Positions 1-7,012 of a DNA stretch of 37,019 nt are shown here, piece after piece. The notes below the pieces were generated by a model, which did not search any database, was not told the DNA's origin, and saw nothing but the letters and a program-made list of their open reading frames with translations. The translations under genes were made by a program, and so were the position numbers. Every line of letters begins with the position of its first letter. Positions within the stretch are counted from its first letter, which is position 1. Source of the stretch: Bacteroidales bacterium (lineage in GTDB: Bacteria; Bacteroidota; Bacteroidia; Bacteroidales; UBA932); contig JAKSJL010000014.1 of assembly GCA_024398295.1 (NCBI GenBank), positions 1-37,019 on the forward strand, given 5' to 3'.

Positions 1-1628
1 TAGTCCTTGACATTGTCCACATAAGTCTGCCACTTCGCTCTGGATGCTCCGAGCTCCGGAGTCACTACCTTCTTCACCTCATTCATATCGTATGACCTGA
101 ACTGGTGTGAGATAGGGTAACCGCCTGATTTGTACTGCCATGTGAGGTCAGTACCGGTGGCCTTGACTATCATATAACCGCCAGGAGTACCATCCTGCGA
201 GAGGTTTATGCCAGGGGTAAGGTATCCAGACCACCACCATGATCCGCAGGCAGAGCCGCAGTTTGTCTCATAGTAGCTGCTGCTTCTCTCATAGCCGAAC
301 ATGTTATGGGTGTGGCCAGAGAAGAAATGCACCTTATAGCCAGACAGCAGAGACACGAAGTTCGCTGTGTTCACGCCTCCATTTGAGCCACCTACCCTGT
401 CACTGAATGAAGTGGCAGAAGCCGGCATATGGGTAGGAGCATGTGAGGTGATGATGAGAGGGGTATTCTTGCTGACATAGGCAAGGTCCTTCTTCATCCA
501 CTCTATCATCTCCTTCGGGAAGTCTACAGCGTACTCCCCACGATGGTCGGTGGTGATGCTGCCCTTCGCATTGTCCTCACTATGAGGAACATTTGTATAG
601 TCAATGTTATCGAGAACGATGACATGGAACTTACCGATGTTTGTCGAATAGAAGGTAGGGCAGAGATTCTCCCTGTAGGAGATCTCCTTGTCGAAGTCAC
701 CATCCTTGCGGTAATCATTGTCATGGTTACCCATGGTATGATAAAGTGAAATGCCCTTGAGGTCCTTGTTTATCTCATCCTTGTAGGTGCCGAACATGAA
801 GTTGTTCTGATACCAATAGATATCCCATGTCATGTCACCGAGGGTGAGGCCATACTGAGGGCCTGATGTAGCTGAGACAGTGGTCTGCCAGTCATTCATG
901 AGAGTGCGGAACTGGCCAATGTCCCCGGTCCTGTTCGCAAGGTGCATGTCACCCACAACGTATAGGGTGAAGTTCTGGTTATCGACTTTCCTGAGCTCGA
1001 AATCAAGCCTCTGGGCGCTCATGGTAGCCTGGTTCACCTTCTTCCAGAAACTTGGAAGTATGCCATCCAGGAGTGCCTCGTAGCCTTCTGGAACGCTCAT
1101 GAACACGGTACCATACTTCTTCTCAGACTTGAGCTGATAGACTCCCTTGTCGTTTGTCTTGGTCACGAGCACTCCGTCGGATACCACTACATCTGCTACC
1201 GGCTGGTTATCGCAGGTCACTACACCATAGACGGTGACGCCTGCATCCGGCTTGATGTCGCCACCTCTGACCACGGTGAGCTCCATGGCGCCAATCTCAA
1301 GGGTCTTGCCGTCTCTCTTGACCGACACTGTGTATTTGCCACTGCTGATACCTTTCCAGAGGGCTACGGTGAACTTCTTCTCCCCTACCGATTTAATGGC
1401 ACAGTCGTGTGAGCCCGCAGATGTAGAGGACATCACAATGACATCGCTCATCTTCGGAGCCTTTCCGAAAAGGATCACAAAGGACATCTCCGTATCCTCG
1501 GAAGAGATGGACACTTCCGCTGGGACATTGAAATTTACATCAAACGCCTCTTCCTGAGGCTTCTGACAGCCTAGGAAGAGAGTCGCTGAGGTGAATATAA
1601 GTGCTAATGTTCGTTTCAGATGGATCAT
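1..1628 (-). CDS. Calcineurin-like metallophosphoesterase lipoprotein (3' end at window edge)
   Basis: The reading frame starts at an ATG (1628-1626) and stays open to the left edge, giving 542 visible codons. The last partial codon begins TA, so it may stop immediately outside the window. The N-terminus is a lipoprotein signal with lipobox LFLGC, which predicts an extracytoplasmic anchored enzyme. The metallophosphoesterase metal-binding motifs appear in order: GDMH near residue 224, LGDMTWD near 263, GNHDND near 301, TSHAPTH near 396 and GHTHN near 438. An N-terminal Ig/carboxypeptidase-regulatory-like region (about 120-200) and a C-terminal tail match the three-part MetallophosN, catalytic, MetallophosC layout known in Bacteroidota. 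The start lies 2 bp after the glpT stop, so the two are co-transcribed. By context it may release phosphate or glycerol phosphate from a phosphodiester for GlpT. The substrate itself is inferred, not shown. Confidence 0.85.
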   Translation of the reverse strand, partial: MIHLKRTLALIFTSATLFLGCQKPQEEAFDVNFNVPAEVSISSEDTEMSFVILFGKAPKMSDVIVMSSTSAGSHDCAIKSVGEKKFTVALWKGISSGKYTVSVKRDGKTLEIGAMELTVVRGGDIKPDAGVTVYGVVTCDNQPVADVVVSDGVLVTKTNDKGVYQLKSEKKYGTVFMSVPEGYEALLDGILPSFWKKVNQATMSAQRLDFELRKVDNQNFTLYVVGDMHLANRTGDIGQFRTLMNDWQTTVSATSGPQYGLTLGDMTWDIYWYQNNFMFGTYKDEINKDLKGISLYHTMGNHDNDYRKDGDFDKEISYRENLCPTFYSTNIGKFHVIVLDNIDYTNVPHSEDNAKGSITTDHRGEYAVDFPKEMIEWMKKDLAYVSKNTPLIITSHAPTHMPASATSFSDRVGGSNGGVNTANFVSLLSGYKVHFFSGHTHNMFGYERSSSYYETNCGSACGSWWWSGYLTPGINLSQDGTPGGYMIVKATGTDLTWQYKSGGYPISHQFRSYDMNEVKKVVTPELGASRAKWQTYVDNVKD

Positions 1629-1630
1629 GC

Positions 1631-3022
1631 TTATGCCTGCTGCTTAGATTCTGGTCTGATGAGAAGTGCGCAGAGGATGACACCCACACCGGCGCCGATG
1701 GCTACAGTGAGGTTCGCTGCATTCCAGCCTGCTGAGTTCGCTACGCCACCGACGATGATCTTTGAGAAGATGGCATCACCGAGGAAGTAGCCGAAGAGGC
1801 CTACAAAGCCAGCAGCGGTACCTGCAGCATTCTTAGGGACAAGGTTGAGAGCCTGCACACCAGTGAGGGCCACAGGTCCATAGATGAAGAAGCCAATGAG
1901 GCAGAGCGCCACATACACGAGAGTCTTCTGCATACCATGTGACATCTCCACGTAACCAGCACCTACAAACCAGTAGATAAGGACACCAAGCATACAAGCG
2001 AGCATGCAGATGGTATTCATCGGAGCGCAGCGGCCCTTGAAGATCTTCGAGGTAGCGAGACCACAAAGGAGAGTACCTACAGCGCCGACAATATTATGTA
2101 CAGAGAAGGCGATCTTACTCTCAGCCGCGGTCATGATGCCCGCGTTCTGGAGGAAGGTAGGAGCCCAGTCACCGATACCATAGCGAACCATGTATACGAA
2201 GATGTTTGAGAGTGCTACCACCCAGAGGAGCCTGTTCTTGAGGACATAATCCACGAAGAGGACCTTGAAAGGAAGCTTCTCGCCGGTAGCGCCCTTGCTC
2301 TTCACGCCACTGTAATCCTGTCTCCAGTCCTGGACTGAAGGGAGTCCGCATGACTCAGGGGTGTCACGGATGGCCCACCAGCAGAATACTGCAATGATTA
2401 TGGCGATGATGGCAGGGAAAACGAAATTACCTCTCCAGGTCTGGGCTATGCCGAGGTCGGCGAAGAGAGCCACACCTGCGATGGCGAGGAAGCCGAGTGA
2501 GAAGCTACCGATGGTGTGTGAGATGTTCCATGCACTCATCTTGAAGCTTCGCTCATTCTGGGAGAACCAATGAGCCATGATACGGCCACATGGAGGCCAG
2601 CCGAAACCGCTGAGCCAGCCCACAACGAGCATGAGGGCAAATATGATGGCTGTGTTTACACCAACATTTGTTCCGAAAGGCATGACGCCTACGGCAATCA
2701 TGGTGAGTGCCGAAAGGACGAGACCTACACAGAGGAACTTACGAGAGTCAGAGCGGTCTGAAACCGAACCCATGATGAACTTCGAGAATGCATAGGCAAT
2801 GGAAACCGCAGACATGGCGAGTCCCACCTTTCCTGCATCGAGGATGCCGTCGTTGATCATGTCAGGTGCGGCAAGAGAAAGATTCTTGCGCACAAGATAG
2901 TATCCGGCATAACCAAGGAATGCACCAAGGAAGACCTTGATACGCATAGCCTTGTAAGTCTTGTCTACCATAGCATTTGCAATGGGTTCCTTGGGCTTAG
3001 GAGGATCAAAAAATCTTGACAT
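1631..3022 (-). CDS. glpT: GlpT-like glycerol-3-phosphate:phosphate antiporter (MFS)
   Basis: This 463-residue protein is close in length to E. coli GlpT (about 450). It carries recognisable GlpT segments: YYLVRKN near residue 43, including the conserved substrate-binding arginine, SKFIMGSVSDRS near 80, GWPPCGR near 143, and a second arginine in FVYMVRYGIGDW near 276. Multiple hydrophobic segments fit 12 membrane helices. The family exchanges sn-glycerol-3-phosphate for phosphate across the inner membrane. UhpT and other organophosphate:phosphate antiporters are relatives, so a different phosphorylated substrate is possible. The phosphoesterase gene follows after 2 bp, suggesting one unit for scavenging organophosphate. 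A good Bacteroidota promoter lies about 100 bp upstream. Confidence 0.9.
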   Translation of the reverse strand: MSRFFDPPKPKEPIANAMVDKTYKAMRIKVFLGAFLGYAGYYLVRKNLSLAAPDMINDGILDAGKVGLAMSAVSIAYAFSKFIMGSVSDRSDSRKFLCVGLVLSALTMIAVGVMPFGTNVGVNTAIIFALMLVVGWLSGFGWPPCGRIMAHWFSQNERSFKMSAWNISHTIGSFSLGFLAIAGVALFADLGIAQTWRGNFVFPAIIAIIIAVFCWWAIRDTPESCGLPSVQDWRQDYSGVKSKGATGEKLPFKVLFVDYVLKNRLLWVVALSNIFVYMVRYGIGDWAPTFLQNAGIMTAAESKIAFSVHNIVGAVGTLLCGLATSKIFKGRCAPMNTICMLACMLGVLIYWFVGAGYVEMSHGMQKTLVYVALCLIGFFIYGPVALTGVQALNLVPKNAAGTAAGFVGLFGYFLGDAIFSKIIVGGVANSAGWNAANLTVAIGAGVGVILCALLIRPESKQQA

Positions 3023-3121
3023 AGCGTAGTGAATATTTTATAAACTTAACTTCAAATAGTATCAATGCCGTGAAAATCAATTAATTACCCAATTAAACGA
3101 TTTAAACAGCATCTGAAACTA

Positions 3122-3152
3122 CAAATTTATACTAAAAAATCGTTGCAGACAA
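3122..3152 (-). promoter_or_regulatory. Promoter of the glpT-phosphoesterase unit
   Basis: On the minus strand a perfect TAnnTTTG box (TAAATTTG, 3129-3122) is preceded by TTG (3152-3150) with a 20-bp spacer. This matches the -33/-7 consensus of the Bacteroidota housekeeping sigma factor. Transcription would begin near 3115, giving a leader of roughly 90 nt before glpT. Confidence 0.65.
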
Positions 3153-3163
3153 CTAATCTGAGG

Positions 3164-3194
3164 TTTTTTTAAAGAAGTTTAATAACGAACTTTG
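3164..3194 (+). promoter_or_regulatory. Possible grpE promoter
   Basis: GAACTTTG (3187-3194) resembles the TAnnTTTG -7 box, with the first T replaced by G and its -33 region represented only by a T-run (3164-3167) at a 19-bp spacer. It lies on the opposite strand and close to the glpT promoter, so the two genes would be transcribed divergently. The match is imperfect. Confidence 0.35.
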
Positions 3195-3208
3195 TAGACC
3201 AATATGAT

Positions 3209-3238
3209 TGCCAAAATGGCAGATGCCATGCACTGGCA
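3209..3238. repeat. Tandem inverted repeats in the grpE leader
   Basis: Two inverted repeats with identical half-sites sit next to each other: TGCCA (3209-3213) with TGGCA (3217-3221), loop 3; and TGCCA (3224-3228) with TGGCA (3234-3238), loop 5. They lie between the possible promoter and the grpE start. They could be a repressor operator or an RNA hairpin pair in the 5' leader. The sequence does not match the CIRCE element. Confidence 0.6.
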
Positions 3239-3288
3239 GATTATTTGATGAAGAACAGGTATAAACTGAAAAGGAAAAAACACAAGAT

Positions 3289-3882
3289 ATGGCTAAGAAA
3301 GAAGAACAGATGGAGCAGGAAGCAGTGAATGCTGAAGCCCAGAACGAGAAGAAGGAATCAAGGAAAGAGGCTAAGGCCGAGAAGAAGCTCAAGGAGCAGA
3401 TAGACGAGCTCAAGGCGAAGCTGGAGGAGGCCGAGAAGAAGGCTGCCGAAGCGGAGCAGAAGGCAGCTGACGAGAAGGCCGACTACCTGAGGTTAATGGC
3501 TGAGTTCGAGACATTTAGAAGAAGAAATGCAGAGGAGAAGCTCAGTCTTGTAGGCTCAGCTGCGGCCGATACCATCAAGGGGCTGCTTCCAGTTCTGGAC
3601 GACTGCGAGAGGGCTCTCGCGATCCTCGCATCCTCAGCAGATGAGGCTGCCAAGGAAGGCACCGAGCTCATCTACACGAAGATGATGGCCTACCTGAAGA
3701 CCAAGGGACTCAGCGTGATCGAGGCCAAGGGAGAGAAGTTCGACGTGGACTTCCACGAGGCTGTGACACAGTTCCCAGCACCTTCAGAGGAGCTCAAAGG
3801 CATGGTCATCGACGTGGTCCAGACCGGTTATCTTCTCAATGGTAAGGTACTCAGGTACGCAAAAGTCGTCGTAGGCGCATAA
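3289..3882 (+). CDS. grpE: GrpE nucleotide-exchange factor
   Basis: GrpE drives ADP release from the chaperone DnaK in the cytoplasm. The 197-residue product has a long, highly charged N-terminal region (about 1-65, rich in E, K and A) that reads as the GrpE coiled-coil stalk. The typical core follows, with FETFRRRNAEE near residue 77, LLPVLDDCERAL near 103 and the C-terminal VVQTGYLLNGKVLRYAKVVV strand region. Length and layout are normal for the family. The ATG at 3289 begins the charged stalk directly, and no Shine-Dalgarno is seen, as is usual here. dnaJ starts 13 bp downstream, so the genes form one heat-shock unit. dnaK is not in the window. Confidence 0.95.
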   Translation: MAKKEEQMEQEAVNAEAQNEKKESRKEAKAEKKLKEQIDELKAKLEEAEKKAAEAEQKAADEKADYLRLMAEFETFRRRNAEEKLSLVGSAAADTIKGLLPVLDDCERALAILASSADEAAKEGTELIYTKMMAYLKTKGLSVIEAKGEKFDVDFHEAVTQFPAPSEELKGMVIDVVQTGYLLNGKVLRYAKVVVGA

Positions 3883-3895
3883 ACAATCAGTCAAA

Positions 3896-5086
3896 ATGGC
3901 AGAGAAAAGAGATTACTACGAGGTGCTTGGCATCCAGAAGGGTGCTTCAGCCGACGAGATAAAGAGCGCGTATAAGAAAGCCGCGCTCAATTGGCATCCG
4001 GACCGTCACGTGAACGACTCTGAGGCAGACAAGAAAGCTGCCGAGGAAAAGTTCAAGGAGGCATCGGAGGCATATACCGTGCTCAGCGACCCTGACAAGA
4101 AAGCCAGGTACGACCAGTTCGGATTCAGCGGAGTGGATGGAGCGGCCGGAGGCGGCGACCCATTCAGCGGAGCCGGATTCGGAAACCTGAACGACATCCT
4201 GAACGACCTGTTCGGACGTGGTTTCGGAGGATTTGGCTTCGGTGGTTTCGGAGGCGGTAGCAGAAGCAGCAGCCAGCAGAGAGTACTCAGAGGCCGTGAT
4301 ATCCGCACTAGCGTCACACTGACCCTTGAGGAGATCGCAAATGGATGCAAGAAAGAGGTCACCATCGAGAGGAACCGTCCTTGCGCCGACTGTGGAGGAA
4401 AGGGCACCAAGAACTCTTCGGACATAAAGACATGCCCTACCTGTAAGGGCAGTGGACAGGTTCAGCAGACCGTTAACTCTCTTTTCGGCAGAACCATCAC
4501 ATACAACACCTGTCCTCAGTGTAACGGAGAGGGAAAGGTAGTCACAAACCCATGTAGAAGCTGCTCAGGCACAGGTCTGGTACGCAAGCGCGAGACAGTG
4601 ACGGTGACCATTCCAGCAGGTGTGGAGGCTGGGAACCAGCTGACTATCAGAGGCGAGGGCCACTCAGCTCCTCATAATGGAGTGAACGGCGACCTTCTCA
4701 TCGTCATCAAGGAAGCGGAGCACCCAGAGCTCATGAGAGAGGGCGCAAACCTCTTCTACACGAAGGTCATTTCAGTGACTGAGGCCATTCTCGGCACAGA
4801 GATCTCAGTGCCATGCATCGACGGTGCGTACAAGCTGAAGATTGATGCCGGCACCCAGTCGGGAACCGTGATCAAGCTGAAGAACAAGGGACTCCCTGAG
4901 GTGAACAGCTATGGAAAGAGCTACGGAAAGGGCGACCTCTATGTAAAGATCCTCGTATGGATCCCTCGCAAGCTCTCACGCAGCGAGAAGGAGGCCATCG
5001 AGAACATGAGGAACAGCGACTCGTTCACACCGAATCCTTCTCGCGAGGACAAGGCTCTCTTCGACAAGGAAAAGACTCTGTTCTAA
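3896..5086 (+). CDS. dnaJ: Chaperone protein DnaJ
   Basis: DnaJ is the Hsp40 co-chaperone that stimulates DnaK ATPase and delivers substrates. The 396-residue product shows the full type I architecture: an N-terminal J domain with the HPD motif at residues 34-36, a glycine/phenylalanine-rich linker around 78-125, and four CxxCxGxG zinc-binding repeats (CADCGGKG starting at residue 163, then CPTCKGSG, CPQCNGEG and CRSCSGTG at about 220). The C-terminal substrate-binding domains follow. No key residue is missing. The stop codon overlaps the start of the next gene (ATG at 5086-5088), so translation of the two may be coupled. Confidence 0.97.
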   Translation: MAEKRDYYEVLGIQKGASADEIKSAYKKAALNWHPDRHVNDSEADKKAAEEKFKEASEAYTVLSDPDKKARYDQFGFSGVDGAAGGGDPFSGAGFGNLNDILNDLFGRGFGGFGFGGFGGGSRSSSQQRVLRGRDIRTSVTLTLEEIANGCKKEVTIERNRPCADCGGKGTKNSSDIKTCPTCKGSGQVQQTVNSLFGRTITYNTCPQCNGEGKVVTNPCRSCSGTGLVRKRETVTVTIPAGVEAGNQLTIRGEGHSAPHNGVNGDLLIVIKEAEHPELMREGANLFYTKVISVTEAILGTEISVPCIDGAYKLKIDAGTQSGTVIKLKNKGLPEVNSYGKSYGKGDLYVKILVWIPRKLSRSEKEAIENMRNSDSFTPNPSREDKALFDKEKTLF

Positions 5087-5565
5087 TGACATACGATCCA
5101 GAAGAAAGGGCTGCAAAAGCCCGTAAGATATTCCGCGAGGGCTACAACTGTGCGCAGTCTGTAGTCCTCGCTTTCAGTGATTACTGCGAGCAGAAAGGCA
5201 TAAGCGAGGAAAGTCTGAAGGCATTGGCCTCCGGCTTCGGAGGCGGCATGGCCAGGATGAGGGAAGTATGCGGTGCCGTCAGTGGCATGACCTTCCTGGC
5301 TGGCGTCATCTCCCCTGCCTCAGACCCGAGCGTGGCCGGAGCGCGCAGCGAGAACTACAGGCTTGTGCAGGAGTTCGCCGCACGCTTCCGCGAGCTGAAC
5401 GGAAGCATAATCTGCAGGGAGCTTCTCCAGAAGAAGGCAGAGGACGCGATGGAAAGCCCGGTCCCATCAGAAAGGACTGAGGCGTTCTACAAGTCCAGAC
5501 CTTGCGAACGCCTCATTGCATGTGCAGCCACAGTCGTGGCCGAATATCTCAGCAAGCAGCAGTAG
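5086..5565 (+). CDS. C_GCAxxG_C_C family protein
   Basis: This 159-residue protein starts at an ATG whose A is the last base of the dnaJ stop codon. An upstream in-frame start at 4957 would overlap dnaJ by 130 bp and is rejected. Cysteines are spaced as in the C_GCAxxG_C_C family: C22 in GYNCAQSVV, C62 in REVCGAVSG after a GFGGGMARM stretch, C110 in IICREL, and C140 and C146 near the C-terminus. Members are small, often annotated as putative redox-active or metal-binding proteins, with no settled function. Coupling to grpE and dnaJ hints at a stress or thiol role, but that is inference. Its stop abuts the stop of the convergent esterase gene with no gap and no visible terminator. Confidence 0.85.
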   Translation: MTYDPEERAAKARKIFREGYNCAQSVVLAFSDYCEQKGISEESLKALASGFGGGMARMREVCGAVSGMTFLAGVISPASDPSVAGARSENYRLVQEFAARFRELNGSIICRELLQKKAEDAMESPVPSERTEAFYKSRPCERLIACAATVVAEYLSKQQ

Positions 5566-6999
5566 CTACTTCAGCTCGAAACAGAACGGAGCCAGAGGGA
5601 GACCGAAGCAGTCATGAAGATTTCCAGGAACGAAATCTCCCCAGCCGTATCTCACTGCCGTCACCTTATCTACACAATTGATTTCCAGATACTTCTTCTC
5701 CCATGAGTAAGCGGCATCAGAGACCTTGTGCCATGCTCCGTCGGCGGTCTTGACCTCGAGGCCATTGATCTCATGGGTGCGGTCGAAACCATTCCACTTG
5801 ACATCAGGGATCTCCACTGCGACCCCGACTTCCACGGCCCATGCGCGAGTAGCTACAGGACTGTAGCAATGTATACCGCTGAAGCCATAGTCGCGATTCA
5901 GAGCGAGCATGGCGAGTCTCTCGCCCACCTGCTGCTTCTGGCAAGGATGGATATTCCACGCCTCATATGGCTCAGCGAGATCATTGGTAACCACGATGGC
6001 AGAATTCGGAATCGTGCGGGCAGACTCGTGCTGCGCGGCGCGAAGGAGCGCAGCTGAACTGTAGTCAGCATTGCCACCATAGCAGTCACACGGCGCGATC
6101 TCCACCTGGTAGAATGGAAGCTTCGCATCTGCATCACCCCACAGGCTACGCCAATGCTCCACCATGAGTCCCATGCGCTCCACAAAGGTCTCATGAGCGC
6201 CCACATTCGAGCAGCCCTGATACCAGATGAAGCCCTTAACAGTATAGCCCTTGAGAGGGTTGAGAACTGCATTGTAGATAACGTAAGGCCTGTGATTCTC
6301 AGACATTTGCTTGATATGCTCCACGTCGAGATCCTCATCGGTATGCGCCTCATGGATAGACTTAGGCAGCCAGCCTTCCACACGCGAGCCGCCGTACGCA
6401 TTGCACACGATACCTACTGGTACATCCAGCATCTCATGGAGCTTATGCGCGAAGAAGAACGCCGTAGCGCTCATCTCTGCAACTGTCTCAGGCGACGCGC
6501 CATTCCACTGACCATCAGCATCTTCCACAGGCTCATAGGACTGTCCCTTCTTCTGCATGAACATCCTGATGCCATCTGTATCAGGCTTGGCGTTGATGAA
6601 CTTGTCAGCGTCACGAACAGGGCAGTTGAAGAAGCCCCTCATAGGCATCTCCATGTTTGACTGGCCGCTGGCGAACCACACTTCTCCCACGAGAACATTC
6701 TGTATATCAATGCTTTCCTTTCCAGACTTCACTGACACAGTCTGATGTGTATAGCTGGCCGCAGGAGTGCTTACAGCAAGCTTCCATTTGCCATCCTCCC
6801 CTGCTACGCAGGTCACGTCTTTCTTTGCCCAGGACACGCTCACGCTCACCTTGGCACCTGGATCTGCAGTGCCCCAAATAGCAGCTTCGGCGTTCTGCTG
6901 AAGCACCATTCCGTCACTGAAGACTTTGTTTACAGTGAGCTTTGCATTCGCGCTGAAAGATGCAAGCGCCAGAGCCGCAACAAACAGTATTCTATTCAT
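5566..6999 (-). CDS. SASA-family carbohydrate O-acetylesterase, secreted
   Basis: The 477-residue product has a cleavable signal peptide (about residues 1-19, ending SANA). It carries the sialate O-acetylesterase (SASA, SGNH-like) hallmarks: GEVWFASGQSNMEMPM with nucleophile serine 114, WYQGCSN near residue 258, and a C-terminal block with IHPCQKQQVGERLA giving histidine 351. The Asp often preceding that IHP is Asn here, a position that also varies in other family members. Such enzymes remove acetyl groups from xylan, mannan or sialic acid. No sialic acid gene is nearby, so acetylated hemicellulose is the likely substrate. It is 13 bp downstream of the GH31 gene in the same direction and probably shares its promoter. 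Confidence 0.85.
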   Translation of the reverse strand: MNRILFVAALALASFSANAKLTVNKVFSDGMVLQQNAEAAIWGTADPGAKVSVSVSWAKKDVTCVAGEDGKWKLAVSTPAASYTHQTVSVKSGKESIDIQNVLVGEVWFASGQSNMEMPMRGFFNCPVRDADKFINAKPDTDGIRMFMQKKGQSYEPVEDADGQWNGASPETVAEMSATAFFFAHKLHEMLDVPVGIVCNAYGGSRVEGWLPKSIHEAHTDEDLDVEHIKQMSENHRPYVIYNAVLNPLKGYTVKGFIWYQGCSNVGAHETFVERMGLMVEHWRSLWGDADAKLPFYQVEIAPCDCYGGNADYSSAALLRAAQHESARTIPNSAIVVTNDLAEPYEAWNIHPCQKQQVGERLAMLALNRDYGFSGIHCYSPVATRAWAVEVGVAVEIPDVKWNGFDRTHEINGLEVKTADGAWHKVSDAAYSWEKKYLEINCVDKVTAVRYGWGDFVPGNLHDCFGLPLAPFCFELK

Positions 7000-7012
7000 A
7001 AACTATTGGTTT

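Noticed and set aside
3195..3288. CIRCE (HrcA) operator before grpE
   Set aside because: The TTAGCACTC-N9-GAGTGCTAA pattern is absent; the inverted repeats present are different.
4957..5085. 43-residue N-terminal extension of the C_GCAxxG_C_C protein
   Set aside because: It overlaps dnaJ in another frame and the extension has no family likeness; ATG 5086 fits the family.
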